Notes: generated by a model not told the origin, from the sequence alone. A stretch of DNA of 64,000 nt from Epithemia pelagica (GCA_946965045.2 OX337234.1:1798001-1862000), one strand, 5' to 3'; positions 1-12,300 are shown, counted from the first letter of the stretch. Program-made: numbers and translations.

Positions 1-1112
1 TGTTTGTTTCAGCCGCCACCAGCCCAAGCCCCACTCTCAGCAAAAGTGAACGGATCAATCACACCCTTTCGGCTTATGGCAAAATGAAACAACCTGAACA
101 ATGGGGTCACAAATAATGTTCTGTCATGTGTGGTCTGTCGGTCGCTATTTCAATCACACCCTTTTGGCTCATGGCAAAATTAAACAACCGTTGATTCTGG
201 GGAAGAGGAGGTCGTGGAAATAACCGATGAGGACGAGGTGGTCGAGGTCACAACAACACCACTAGTGATCATTTTATCGGATGATGAGGGACGAGACTTG
301 GAGCAGTTTCTTATTGATCATATTACTTATTAGTACTACCAATGCTTCTCACATATGCATCAAAGTTGTCGATCATATCCATAAAATATGTTTGTGTTCC
401 ACTTTGCAATTCTCATCCGATATTTCCCAGATCCTGCTCGCACATAGGACAAGGGAGTGTCCCATCATCTTGGCTTTGCATACGACCCGGTCTGAAGTTA
501 AATTCAGCCGGAAGCCAGTCACCGTGACCAGCATTACCACCACCACCATCACAACCGTCACCACCACATCTGTATATTTGACCGACTCATACCACCGACT
601 TGGTTTGACCGCTGCCAACCCCTGTGGCTGGTACAAGCAATGTCCTCATTCTACAATTAGAACATCGACTGGGCCTCGCTGCGACAGCGTCAATGGAAAC
701 CGGCTACTGTAAACTGGTGGAACACCCATGTGGAACACCCATGTCCTTGGGTAATTCCTGGGACAACGGGTGGTGTTGGCAGAGAGCATCCTGTGATTCC
801 ACTGTCCATTTGCATTTCCATGTTTTCGTGTGTGGTCTTCATGAACAAAAGGTGAATGTTCATTTGTAAGCTTCCGGATAACATGAATCAATGTCCTACA
901 CTATAGTCATAGACTATGCACAAATCTGGACATGTCTCATTTTGGAGGACAGCAGCCTGGGGAGACTTATTAAATAACTCTCCAAAGAGTGATTACATTT
1001 TTGGAGATTCTGATATTATTGTTTAGTAATAGTGACCAAACGTGTTGGATGTACCATATCGGACTCTGTATTGGCCGTTAGTGCGGGGCGATCGAAGCCA
1101 CTGCTATAAGTT
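1..1112. other. No recognisable gene; degenerate repeats
   Basis: No reading frame here resembles a protein family I know. A 39-bp direct repeat occurs at 56-94 and 151-189, both beginning CAATCACACCC and ending AAACAACC, with three mismatches. A CAC/ACC-rich simple repeat lies at about 535-575 and produces short Thr/Val-rich frames that look spurious. Confidence 0.6.
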
Positions 1113-1340
1113 GTATTGATGATGTTGGTGAGAACGATATTAGGAGTACATGAACACAAGCACAAAAAATGGACTACCATATAGCTATATAGTGACTTCA
1201 TGATCCTCTAAGGTGTGTTGTAGATCCTCCGATTCGATAGATTACAACAAGGTATTTTTACGTATGCAAGGGCACATTGATGATGTCACGGATAACGGAT
1301 AACAATAGTAGGAGTTAAGAGTACATGAAACACGACCATA
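1113..1340 (+). repeat. Two-unit degenerate tandem repeat related to 33150-33345
   Basis: Two diverged units about 154 bp apart share ATTGATGATGT...GAGTACATGAA and a following AAGGTGTG(T/A)T...TAGATCCTC block. The same two-unit arrangement, in the same orientation, occurs at 33150-33345 next to a decayed retrotransposon protease reading on the minus strand. This segment is therefore probably a remnant of the same element family. Divergence is high, so exact ends cannot be set. Confidence 0.5.
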
Positions 1341-1691
1341 CCTACTAGGCGACAATAAAAGAGCCAAGCAAAGTTAATAGTATTCCAACATGATGTATCC
1401 GAAAGACCTGCGAAGTTAACAACACAAACTCATCCCCGCACGTAACCTGATATATTCGGCTGAGAAAAAGCCATTCGCTGCAACGTAGCGCACAGTGATG
1501 TGGGAGTAGTTCGTTATTTTAAAGCTAGGTATGCCATTTTGCTCGTAATGACCACCGCTGTTTGTGATACGCCCGTTGCCCTTGTATATAATAAAAGTCT
1601 TGCTTCAGAGAGAAGGAAGAATGACTTTCATGAGAATGACAACTTCGTTACAGCGAGGATAGTGTAGGTTCTTCTGGGCCTTCCAACATGG

Positions 1692-2032
1692 AATATATTC
1701 TCGTTCTACCAATAATATAAACGTCATTGCTGACGCTGACATTAATGTAAGAAACTGGAAAGCTTTGTATCATCATGGACGGCTACGTCTATATTGGACC
1801 CCGTAAATGCACATGTGTTCTCGAGGCTATTTAGTACCAGTTGCTAGTGCGTCATGAAGAAACTGACTCAACATGCTTCTTCAGATTCGATCACTTCAAT
1901 CAAATTCATATGTATATTCTACCTTGTTCATATTTGTTCCTAGACAACTTTTTCTCGTAGATAGAATATATTCTTGTTCGACCAAATATACAAACATCAT
2001 TGATGAAGCTGACATTCATGTAAGAAACTGGG
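1692..2032 (+). repeat. Pair of 67-bp direct repeats (1692-1758, 1965-2032)
   Basis: Both copies start AATATATTCT and end GTAAGAAACTGG, sharing most positions over about 67 bp, with 273 bp between starts. No coding role is evident. They may belong to the decayed Copia remnant that reads leftward from 2870. Confidence 0.6.
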
Positions 2033-2289
2033 AAGTTGTTGACATTGGTTTGGAAGGAAGATGTATGTATGCAGAAGTTGTGTTTTATTGCCGAGGACTG
2101 ACCAACGTCAGCGATGAAGGATGAAGATGTTGAGGGCATCAATTGCATGCTGGAGACAATCACTGGAGACTAATGTAAGTGATTGTGATAGATCATTGTC
2201 ACCTCGATCGGTGTCCATCATCGGAAGAACATTCTGCTGACAATGATCAATCGCACCACACGTATTTTTGACTGATGCGGCTCCACAGA

Positions 2290-2870
2290 TCCATCCGCTC
2301 AAGACGTCCTACCTAGTAGCCTAGAAGGTTTTGAAATTTGGACTGAAGGTTTGTTCATACCATTTCCTATACAGGGTGCCACAGTATACTTTGAACTTTG
2401 AGTCACGTAAGAAATCAAAACCTTACCATGATAGAGAGCCTTCTATATGATGAGGATGTGGCTCTTCTCTCCAGTCAACGCTTCTTCAAGATATGTGCTT
2501 CCAGTATCTGCTATCCATACTTCCAGGTTGTTTAGGGAATCAAGAAATTAAGTAATGCACAGATTACAGATGGAAACAACTCCAGAAAACATCATTTCTA
2601 TGGGTTCTTCAATCAAACGTCAATCGGCAACAAGTCGTGCCTTGTGTCCACCATCAAAGACAAGATGTACTTCAATCTTTTGATATCCCTAGGTGCATTT
2701 GATAGTACCTTGCTGTTTATGAAAATAGCCTTCCCATGATCCTTGAATGTCTTGTAGTATTGTATCTGAGATAATTCCAATTCGGTTGCATCTTGCCACC
2801 TAGTAGTACCGTCTTGCTTCTCAAGACAATCTAGAGAGGGATGGGCCACTGAAAGAGATGAGCTCTTATG
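2290..2870 (-). pseudogene. Copia-type reverse transcriptase remnant
   Basis: Read on the minus strand, 2860-2620 contains GTTRWQDATELELSQI, the segment that precedes reverse transcriptase in many diatom Copia polyproteins, followed by a degraded match to the KR.R.HLV.D.KHDGRHKARLV.DGHLT region. Further on, after stops and frame changes, come YSGVVS, NLEVWIADTGSTYLEEAL and KALYHGK, which correspond to the YSGVVS, LELW.TDI.NAYLEA and KALYGL motifs of the fingers and palm. The catalytic YVDD block was not found. This is known family knowledge applied to a visibly decayed copy; no functional product is expected. Confidence 0.6.
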
Positions 2871-3639
2871 TTCCAAGATCCATAAGAAGTGAAACAAGTA
2901 CAGCTTCCACTGCTTTGGATGTACCCGGACAATCGTTTGTGTGAGAACACCAGCAAAGGAACCCCTCTTTCCTTTTGATGACACCAAAATCAACGAGAGC
3001 AATGATGTAAATACATTCATCCCAAACATTCGTTGGTGAGAGAAGATTTAACCTAAAATATGCGTTGCACGTGCACCCATGGGATCGTGGAAGACATACC
3101 AGCTCAAAAGGCTTGTGAAAAAATGTGTCCATGAAAAGAAATCTGTCTGTTTGCTGGCATTCCGCGTAATGCTGGCAAAGCAACTGGCTACACGCCTTGT
3201 CCTGGAATGCTACGCAAACTTGAGAATCAAGACAAAATTGACGATGCTCCAAAAATGTTGGTCGTCTCTGGAAATTTGCTTTGGAAGGTTGGTTACAAAA
3301 TGGCTATGGCATTGTCCTCTTTGACAAAGCTGGATTCACCAGGTATCATTTCTGAACACTTCATTCATCTTGTTGAGGCTGTACCAATTTGTTATGCTAC
3401 AAGAGGGAATCTCTCTGGAAGACATCAAGTTCTACACCGAGGTTTGTAGCCTTTCCCCCACTGACCACCACCATGTGTCTGGCACCTACTTCGTAAAGCT
3501 TGTGCACATACATCCCATAACCTATATGACCAACGTATGGGCTACCGTGCACAATTTAGTCAATCGACGATGAAGGCACCCATGTCCATCCATTCATGAC
3601 TTTTTTGCAACCAGGTCAATTTTTGCAAGTTTGCCTTTC
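2871..3639. other. Unassigned stretch between remnants
   Basis: Overlapping frames of 60-138 residues exist on both strands but none carries a motif I recognise. The minus-strand frame that leads into the RT remnant crosses most of it and may be upstream integrase-to-RT linker sequence of that element. Confidence 0.4.
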
Positions 3640-4000
3640 TTTTAAGGTTCGAGGCGGAAAAACTTCAAGGTTTGCCCCCCTCATGGTTGAAGGGGATATG
3701 GGGTGCAATCAAGGAAAACAATGACTTTTGTAAAGAATTTGCGCAACAACAACCCAACAAAGCAGGTTTGCTGGTGGATGTCATTGTATGCACCTCGGTC
3801 GTCAGCGCTGGTTTTTCCATCAACATGTGATTCAACATTTTCCATGCATTCATTTAATATGATCCTTCCCCATGACGAAGAGCAACAATTCATTCGATGA
3901 CTTCGTTTCATCATGGAATCCCTCCCAAGCAACACCAACAGGAATAAGCAGAAAACCAAGGCACTCGTAATGGGTTCTCCATGGTTAAGAAGGTCTTTCA
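3640..4000 (+). pseudogene. Possible helicase-like remnant upstream of the MULE
   Basis: One frame reads PPSWLKGIWGAIKENNDF and then GLLVDVIVCTSVVSAGFSI before a stop. After a one-base frame change the next frame reads ILPHDEEQQFIR, a TGA, then LRFIMESLP. A hydrophobic strand followed by CTSVVSAGFSI resembles motif V of superfamily-2 helicases of the origin-binding type (T-S/P-x-x-x-x-G-x-S). That assignment rests on one motif and is tentative. It lies about 1.1 kb upstream of, and on the same strand as, the MULE transposase remnant, so it could be another gene of that element or an unrelated insertion. Confidence 0.25.
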
Positions 4001-4180
4001 GTTTGTATGTAAAATTCTAAGCAACTACGAACAATTTAGACGCTGGAAAACACTCAAGTCTGTGTCCAAACAGAAAGGCCAGAGTTCTTTATGTGACATT
4101 TGGATCTATGGAAGAACTGCGGCAACACGACATTATAGACATCTAAGGGGTTAAAAAATACATCCCAAATGCGCCCCAAA

Positions 4181-4237
4181 TGCACCCCTTATTTCTGCAT
4201 AAAATGTACCCCTTATTTGTGCATAAAATGCACCCCC
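4181..4237 (+). repeat. Short tandem repeat, about 27-bp unit
   Basis: Two units of ACCCCTTATTT(C/G)TGCATAAAATG(T/C) follow each other and end in a run of C. Nothing else is recognisable in 4000-4587. Confidence 0.7.
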
Positions 4238-4587
4238 TTTCATACATATAATTTGCCCTAATGGGCCCATTAATTATTGGAAAGTTGGCACATTTTCATT
4301 TCATAATAGGGGTGCGTTGCTGTCCATTTTATACCACCACCCATATGTACGTTTTCCATGAATGTAACCAGAACACTAATGGACATGAACAGTCAAAACT
4401 GATCATGCCCAAGCACATCATCTTGCACATTATACAAACAACAACATGGACATTCCACTGACATTATAGCAACCACACATCTGCAAAATTGCCATGAAAG
4501 AAATTACTGCAGTTCGCAAATGGTTCAACGTTGGAGTTAATTTTTTAAGATTATGACTGAAGAAAATGAAGAGCATGTTGAGGTTAT

Positions 4588-4649
4588 TTATCAAGGAGCA
4601 AAATATCAATCTGATATTTGTTGGAAGGGACAATTGTTTGGTCAGATTG
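4588..4649 (+). repeat. Left member of a dispersed direct repeat (partner 12301-12382)
   Basis: This segment and 12301-12382 share AGGAGCAAAATATCAATCTG and about 60 bp overall, in the same orientation, 7.7 kb apart. In one frame both read QGAKYQSD(I/V)C.KGQL, so it looks like a duplicated fragment of a coding sequence. The pair brackets the MULE transposase, its convergent partner and the 177-bp array. The right copy has about 20 extra bases. Whether the pair marks element ends or two independent fragments cannot be decided here. Confidence 0.6.
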
Positions 4650-5064
4650 TTCATATTGTTCATATTCAAGAATTTTGCACTTGCATATGTGTCTTTCCTT
4701 CAACTTCAACCAAATAGTTTTAGTTTTGTAAAGCAAATATCAGGAATGAGGGGAAATACCACCATGGTTTATCAATCTTCATTAACTTTTCACAAAATGC
4801 ACATTGAATCATCTGGAAAATGTCCAACCAGGTCATCTGCAACCCTCCGACTAGGTGTCCACTTCTTGATGGTTTGTCCCCTTCCCGTCATTCCGTCTGT
4901 CCTCCCATCCTCCACTTGTCCTTTTTTTCCACTTCCTTGTATTTTTTCAGATCAAATGATCTTCAACCCGAGCCAGCCGTCCCATTCGTGCCTGTCCATC
5001 TTTTTGATCCAACTGTCGTTTCTGACCACTGGAAAAAGTTACCTTTCCCAAGAACAGTAACACC

Positions 5065-8000
5065 ATGGACCAACAACTTGCCCAAACAACGATCGACGAT
5101 GCTATCAGTTGCCAGTTTAATTGGACGGCAGAACTATATTTTAGTGACATCGAAAACTCCAATGGAGATCCCATCGACTTGTTCCATTACACCAACAAAG
5201 AAATCTATAAACAACAGCGGTCCTCTCATCACCTCGTGTCATCTTTGACAGAAACAAATACCCACCGAACAAGGATGGTTTAAGAAAGCTCTGTATAGCT
5301 ATAAAGACTGAAGGGATCAAGTATGGCACAAATTTGATTTCCCGAAACAACCCCCTTGTCCTTTCATGCTACCGATGCAAAAAGCATTCTTCCAAGGTTA
5401 AGGAATTGCGTCGTACAAGTGGGGATTGTGATGGAGAAAACAAAGAGAATGCTCATGATGTAGACACCGATATCCTGGTGGAGCATGGAGTTTGTCTAAA
5501 TGGTGTTCACTCCCATCAATATGACCAAGATGGGATCTTGCTCGGAATTTGATCTTACCAGTTGCACCGCGATCGGCATAATGTGAGAGCTGATGGGAAA
5601 TACGCAATACAGGGTACCTGCACAATGCGCCCAACAAATTCAACGGATACTTGCCAAGTGTCACTACGACTTGGCATTCAAGAGAGAGAGATATTTATCT
5701 CAAACAGGGATGTGGGAAAGCAACGCATACCTTTCATCCAAAACCACGTCAAGGCGACCTTCGATTTCAAACACGCCATTTGAACAAAAACACCAAACAG
5801 CTTGTTGTGTCTGGAGGAAATGCTTCAACTGGAAACACGGCCCTTCGTTATCTTGTTCTGGAGAACCAGCATGAATTGGTCTCAAGGAGTACAATTCAAC
5901 ACATTCAAATGCTATCTGACTTTCTGCATCAAAATCAAACAGAACGTTCTGCTTCCCTTATGGTAAATTGGATGCGTACAAATGCAAATGATCAAAACGT
6001 AAATCTCCAATACTGCTTTTTGTCAAGCCATTCTGTTTGAAACCCAAACTTCCATTGCCATCCTAAGGGAAGACCCTCCCAGCAAGGTCGTCCCCCTCTC
6101 AGTCAAGTGGAGCAACAAATGGAATATAACGATCAACTAGTCAACACCTTTCGGGGAAATGACAGAGACACTGAGGAATCCCAAGAACTGCTACTGGGAC
6201 AAGCTGTCACAATGGCAAGGTCAATCCAGGAGGATTGTCATATTGATACAGTTTCCAACCGGATTCTTCTAGGAGCTGGTTGGGTAGACAAAGAAGCACA
6301 CTCTCAATTCCTGCGGTTCCCAGAAGTTCTATTCATTGACTCCACCCATAAAACCAACAATGAAGCAAGACCATTGTTGATGATATGTGGTCGTGATCAA
6401 TGTGGGAAAGTATTCGTGGTAGCCCGAGTATTCATGCCTAACGAAACAGTGCATTCTATCGATGGGTTTTCTTGAAGTGCTTGCCTTGTATTCTGGGTAG
6501 TGACAACTTGAAACGTGTTCGGCTAGCGATAACTGACGGAGATGCTCAGGAATTTGAAGCAGTGGAAGAATCTTGTCTTCAATACTTGACAAATGCCGTC
6601 AGAGGAAGATGTATGTACCACATTGTTCAGAAGACTTTTGAACAAGCCATTTCCAACCATGTATGCCGGAATGGAACTGGTAACATGGTACTTAAACAGA
6701 TCAAGTCATGGATCTATACATGGGGTGACGGGTCATCGTGTGTCTCAGATGAACAGTTCCAATTATCAAAATCTCTTTTTCTCCAACACCTTCACTCAGG
6801 TTCACTGAATTCATCCATCACAGATTCTGGACTGGCTTCCATTGAACAGTGGTTACAAGAAACAATTCTTCCGCATGAAAAACATTTTGTTTTCTGGAAG
6901 AAACAATTTCTTCGATGTTTTGATGAGTATGTTAACAATTCCGGTGAAGCAATGAACCGGTCCTGCAAACGGTCAGACCTTTCCACAAAACCTTCTACTA
7001 TGTCAATGCATGTTTCAGCAAAAACCATGTTGAATCAGTCTAGAATGTCTTCAAGAGATCGACAGAGTAATCAAATACGACAGCTTGTTGAGGTACCACT
7101 TTTTATCAAGGAAGATTCAACTCATGATTTGGACACCATGAAAAAGCTAACAAACATGGCGCGACACATGTTAATCCGTCAATACTCGGAACGCTCCCAC
7201 TATACTGTTCTGCGTCATAATGAAACAACATGGTATGTTTTGCGAAACTCTGTTGTTCCAAGTTCTGAATTTCGTGGTAATGACAGTATCTGTCCGCTCG
7301 TTCCACCACACTTCAAGACAGCGTGGTGTATATCATTAGACCACCGTGGAGTCCTTTCATGCAATTGCGGCTATAAACATCGGAATGGCATCCCTTGTCG
7401 ACATCTTTTTGCCATCGAAGAAGAGTACAATCTATCGGATGTTGCTGTGAGATGGCAAACGGCATATGCATACTACGCGTTCCACCCGAATTGTCAAGAT
7501 GTAACTGATTCATTCTGCACTGCAGCCAAGGTTGAGCACAATGGAATTTATCTGAAAACAGATATTTTGACTGCAGATTTGACATACCCGTACATTTGGT
7601 CTGGTTCCCAATATAGCATCCAAGACATATACGTTGTGATAAACAGTCCAGTCCCGTTGTGTTGGAACTACAGTCCTGATGAATATCCTGAACCATTTAG
7701 ACGTATGGCAAAACACTCAACTTCAAGTCAAACTTCTACGGAAATTGATTTAGATGACGGAAACCACGAGGAATGCCATGAAATTGGCCACCAGAATGAG
7801 GATGGAGTAGCCATGTATACACAAGAATCCGTAAGAGAGGCTTCGGAAAACGAAACAAACGGACACTTGACCAACAATGAGTCGCACAAATTCGCCGTCC
7901 CTTTGAACCAAGAAATCACCCATTCACAAATCATCACAGCATTGAAGGATATGCTCCCACTTTTCAACACGGCCAACTCACGGAATGAACTTTTCTCTGT

Positions 8001-8223
8001 TTTAATGGAAGCTCGACAGTCACGTTGTCAAAGATTACTTGACAAAAGCCCAAATCAGTCAACAGCAAGTGGGCGTCTATCAACATGGATCGGCAGTAAT
8101 GAATCATCAAATGATTCTGATCAATCTGATCGGTTTGTTTCTTCCAACATTCCATTCGACAAATCTCGTCAGAGTCATCAGCACACGTATAAAAGAAATC
8201 GTCACCATCCCAATCAGATATAA
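5065..8223 (+). pseudogene. Mutator-like (MULE) transposase with SWIM zinc finger, frame-broken
   Basis: A transposase of the MULE superfamily, which cuts and pastes DNA with a DDE nuclease. The N-terminal region (about 5200-6040) is spread over three frames; it includes a Cys pair in LSCYRCKK and TMRPTNSTDTC, as in FAR1/MULE-type N-terminal DNA-binding regions. The MULE domain begins at 6107 with FPEVLFIDSTHKTNN (first Asp) and runs to a TGA at 6473-6475. The other frame, starting in an ATGA overlap at 6472, continues with RLAITDGDAQEF (second Asp) and GRCMYHIVQ. One base would join them. The uninterrupted last part, 6472-8223, has the SWIM finger LSCNCGYKHRNGIPCRHL (C-x-C-x9-C-x-H) and a polar tail. 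Breaks suggest a dead copy, although a frameshift or intron cannot be excluded. It ends 20 bp from the convergent gene at 8244. Confidence 0.85.
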
Positions 8224-8243
8224 AATATTTCATACTAACTTAT

Positions 8244-10452
8244 TCATTTCTGACACACACCCAACTTGGGATCTGGCCCCTTCGACAACATAGTTTTTTG
8301 TTTTTCATAGATACAATCTCCGGATACATAGTCTCCATCATATGGCCAGAGCTTAATCATTGAGCCATTGATGGTTGTCTTCTTGCCGTCTCTTCCCCAC
8401 GTTTTGATTCCATTCTTTGTAACTTCATACAGTGCTTGTGACTCCCATATCAAATCATGGAATCGATTATGCGACTGCTCCTCTGTTCAACCACTTCTGT
8501 AAGCTTTGCATACGATGTTTTCAGCGTGCCGTCTTGTGCATAGACGACCTGATTTTTCTTCAACAAATTTTGATATAGAATCAAATAGTTGATTTGTACT
8601 TGCCTCTCCTTTACTCAATCCATGTTCCCGAATGAGAAATGCCACTCCACGGGACTCCTTTCCTCCCTCGAATTCATGGGCATACCAGAATGGGAGAATA
8701 CCAATCAAAGCCATTGCATTCATCACATGGTTTGTGCCAAGAACACCACAGTTGGGGAGACATGCTTTCAAGCCGTTCATTGTTCCCTTGTTAAGGGACG
8801 ATCGTTGCTTTTTTATGAAGGAGGGTCCACATGTGAAAATGATTTGATACAGAAATAGACCAGACGTGTTGCTTCCACCTTGTATGTAGTGAATGATGGG
8901 AGTAAGGGTTCCTTGTATTTTGGGAAACGTAGTCCTGGAATTTTTTCATCCGACTCTTTTATTTTTCTCGATATGTCAAACACTCTCTCAAGAAGGTTGT
9001 ATCCAAAGAGCACTCGTCGATAAGGGAGATGTTCCATCTTCAATCGTTCAATCAATGCTGCAACAACAAAAAATGTTGTATAAGGACACATAGCAAAGGC
9101 TTTCATGATACCCACAGCTTCGACAATGTCGAGATCAAATTTTCGAATCATGCAATTTGAAAAGTACACAACGGAGGAAATGTAGATCGATGGATGTAGG
9201 TGGCATTTTGTTTCGATGTACTGCTCTCCACCCCATTTGCCATTGTACTTAACTCCCTGCAGATACCTGATCAAAGAATCAATGAACCGTTGCTCCGGTT
9301 GAGTGTCTGTGTATTGGTTGTAGACAAATTTCACGGCGGGACCAATTCCACATGTCTCTCTCTTCTCTGAATCTCCAATGGCTTTTCGGGTAGCACCAAT
9401 GATAGATATGCGGAACTGGTTACCATCGGTGTCGTGGACAAGCTTCGACAGAATTGCAACTCGACATAGCTGTGTGTCGTTGAGATCGTCATCATGAAAG
9501 TGGCAGTGTCCCAAATTATCTTCACCAACACCATCACAACCACCAATAGCAGAATGCTGTGTCAGTGCTACCCGGCAATACTCAATAATATTTTCCTCAT
9601 GAATCTTCTTGGAATATTCTTCAAGACGATGATCTGATCTCTCTATCCAAATATCAGGACAGCATTCCAACAAGAGTCTTGAGAAAAGAATCATAATATA
9701 TTATTCATCAATGGGTCCGCTGTGCCATCAAGTAAATTTGGACGGCTGAGGCAGTAATTGCTTGGATCCCTGGTGTAAGACCTTCCCCCACAATAACCAG
9801 CATCTTTCCAAACTCGTTGTCGCCGACTGGTACTCACACTCATGGTTTGTTTTGCCTTGTCCGACGCACAAAGCAACATATTCTTGATCTCATCCTAGGG
9901 AAACTCTGTACTTGTCACACTTCTTGATTCGACAAACTTGACCGTTTCAATGGTCTTAGGAAACGGACTGTTGGATGGGACCACTGTCGTGACGGGAAGT
10001 CCAACGTCTGGCATTCGACAACCTTGTGCAGAGGTCACATATTGACCATGGGGCACAGCAAGTGTCTGTATTACGGATAACATTGATCGATGTGTTGACT
10101 GATAGACTGCAAAGAGTCCAGACATGTGAATGAGCCGTGGCTTGTGAAAGGGGCCATGGCTCATCAACTCTTTTTGCACTGTCCGTCCTATCCCCTTCCA
10201 TGACTCTTTAGGGACCTCGATCAGGAATGGATTATGCATATCAATAGTTGTGTTCAATCCGGCACAGTCGTGTCCAGTCTTAATCTTTTTGGGCAGTGGT
10301 TGAGAGGAAGGGAGCACAGCTTGATATTGATTGGTCGATGATGGCAATGATGATGGCAATGCATTATCACTGTCCAGCATATCAGCAATGTATCGAAGCA
10401 ATCCTGACACCTGACTTGAGCGCAACATATTAGTACCATCTCTGGTTGCCAT
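8244..10452 (-). pseudogene. Unidentified large protein convergent with the MULE transposase
   Basis: I do not recognise this family. Starting at ATG 10450-10452 (MATRDGTNML), coding-like sequence runs to 8244 with four interruptions: an in-frame TAG at 9895-9897, a frame change in an ATGA overlap at 9691-9694, a one-base frame change near 8825, and an in-frame TGA at 8487-8489. Between them the frames are long and continuous (293 residues at 8813-9694). The product would be about 730 residues. Visible traits are His/Asp-rich GHCHFHDDDLND, a Cys/hydrophobic middle (KAFAMCPYTTFFVVAALIER), basic stretches (IKKQRSSLNK) and GLSKGEASTNQLFDSISKF. Its stop lies 20 bp from that of the transposase and its start lies at the edge of the 177-bp array. 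Tail-to-tail packing suggests a second gene of one transposon, with a role in transposition being inference only. Confidence 0.55.
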
Positions 10453-10456
10453 TGTG

Positions 10457-11400
10457 ACAACAACCAGCAGAATGAACGGCCCAAAACCACCAAAGAGGGA
10501 GACACCAATCAACCTCTCTCTTCAGGGAACCCTCCTGTGGATTCAAAATACCCAACAAGCAGTCTCCTTTGGACTGCTCCAAGGGGGAATGGGGAAACAC
10601 CACCAGCAGAATGGACAGCCCAAAACCACAAAAAAGCGAGACACCAATCAACCTCTGCCTTCAGGATGCCTTCCAATGGATGCCACAGAGATAATGGACT
10701 TGATAAAAGAGAAGCAAAACACCCAAAAAGCGAGACTCTCCTCCTTTGGACTGCTCCAAGGGGGAATGGGGAAACACCACCAGCAGAATGGACAGCCCAA
10801 AACCACAAAAAAGCCAGACACCAATCAACCTCTGCCTTCAGGATGCCTTCCAATGGATGCCACAGAGATAATGGACTTGATAAAAGAGAAGCAAAACACC
10901 CAAAAAGCGTGACTTCCCTCCTTTGGACTGCTCCAAGGGGAAAGGGGAAACACCACCAGCAGAATGGACAGCCCAAAACCACAAAAAAGCGAGACACCAA
11001 TCAACCTCTGCCTTCAGGATGCCTTCCAATGGATGCCACAGAGATAATGGACTTGATAAAAGAGAAGCAAAACACCCAAAAAGCGAGACTCTCCTCCTTT
11101 GGACTGCTCCAAGGGGGAATGGGGAAACACCACCAGCAGAATGGACAGCCCAAAACCACAAAAAAGCCAGACACCAATCAACCTCTGCCTTCAGGATGCC
11201 TTTCAATGGATTCAAACCACCAAAAAAGCAATACAAAGAAAGACTTTTCCACCTTTGGTCTGCTCCAAGGGTAAATGAGGCAACACCACCAGCAGAATGG
11301 GCAGCTGACAACCACAAAAAAGCAAGACAGCGACCAATTCACCTCTTCTTATCCAAGGGAATTCAGCAGTGTGTGACTCTTGTGCTGTTGCAAGCCACAA
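10457..11400 (+). repeat. Tandem array, 177-bp unit, about five copies
   Basis: GGACTGCTCC recurs at 10571, 10748, 10925 and 11101 (spacings 177, 177, 176), with a diverged copy at 11257 and partial units at both ends. The complete units are nearly identical; they contain CACCACCAGCAGAATGG and GATAATGGACTTGATAAAAG. Because 177 is a multiple of three, frames stay open across units and produce apparent proteins of up to 245 residues on both strands. These are repeat artefacts unless expression is shown. The array abuts the 5' end of the minus-strand gene at 10452, and that gene's longer frame even reads through the first partial unit. Confidence 0.9.
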
Positions 11401-11809
11401 AAATTGGTTCTTGTCCAGCAAAAATTTGGGCCAGTAGGCTGCCCTAAATGATGAAGTGCCATGGTGTCTGTTGCAATGTGTGGCAATACGAATGGGAGTG
11501 GCTGAGAAACAATTTTTGGCAGTTGGTGAACGCATGGCCGTCTGGGGTTATCAAAATTTCACTCTGTTTTTTTTTTCGGGAGTGAGGAGATATGGTGTGG
11601 GATGGACAGACCCTATTGCTGATGACAGGCAGACCATCAAAAAGCGGACATCTAGTCGGTGCCTACCAAAAAGAAAGGCAAGGAAAGATACCAAAAGGCT
11701 TTTTTGCTGCTTATGCAAGTCACATATTGCACCCAACTATAATAAATATTGCCTTTCTCATTCAATTATTCATGACCCTGAGCCAGAACAGGATGTATAT
11801 GGCTGTGTG

Positions 11810-12056
11810 GCAAATTATGTGGTATATGCATGATCTATCTTTCCACCTTTTCCTGAAACTAATAACAAGGAAACAAGAATTGTGACAATTATCCAACCCA
11901 ATAAAATAACAGCCCAGATATTGGCAATCACCCCAACTTGCCCAACAATGTATATGATGTATACAACCACTTGACAAATTATGTTCATGATCTATCTTTC
12001 CCACACTTTTCTGAAACTAGTACAATAGCCAGGAATTGTGACAGTATCCAACCAGG
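11810..12056 (+). repeat. Two diverged units, about 157-bp period
   Basis: CATGATCTATCTTTCC at 11829 and 11986 is followed in both by TTTTC(C)TGAAACTA and AATTGTGACA.TATCCAACC. The segment GAATTGTGACAATTATCCAACC also occurs inverted at about 19347-19368, showing a dispersed family. No gene is evident in 11400-12300. Confidence 0.65.
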
Positions 12057-12300
12057 TGAGACTGTTTGCATACTCTAGAAAAATGTTCCGTGTGTCATCA
12101 TAGTGTTGTCTCGAGAATTGTTCAAACCGATTGTTGTGTGCTGTCTAAGTTGGTTTCGTTAAGCCCCCAAGTATGTACCTACAAATTGGTCATTTCAAGA
12201 CACTTCTCTGCGAATTCTCCACTGTCGTGTCCGAGTTTAAGTCCATTTGGGTTGCATCCAAACAGCCCAAAGATGCCCTCATCTTTTCTTGGATTTCTTA

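Noticed and set aside
10457-11400. CRISPR-like array
   Set aside because: Units are 177 bp and repeat in full with no distinct spacers; the genome is eukaryotic.
10454-11447. Long open frames of 150-245 residues on both strands
   Set aside because: They are produced by the 177-bp tandem unit, which is a multiple of three, and repeat the same peptide in every frame.
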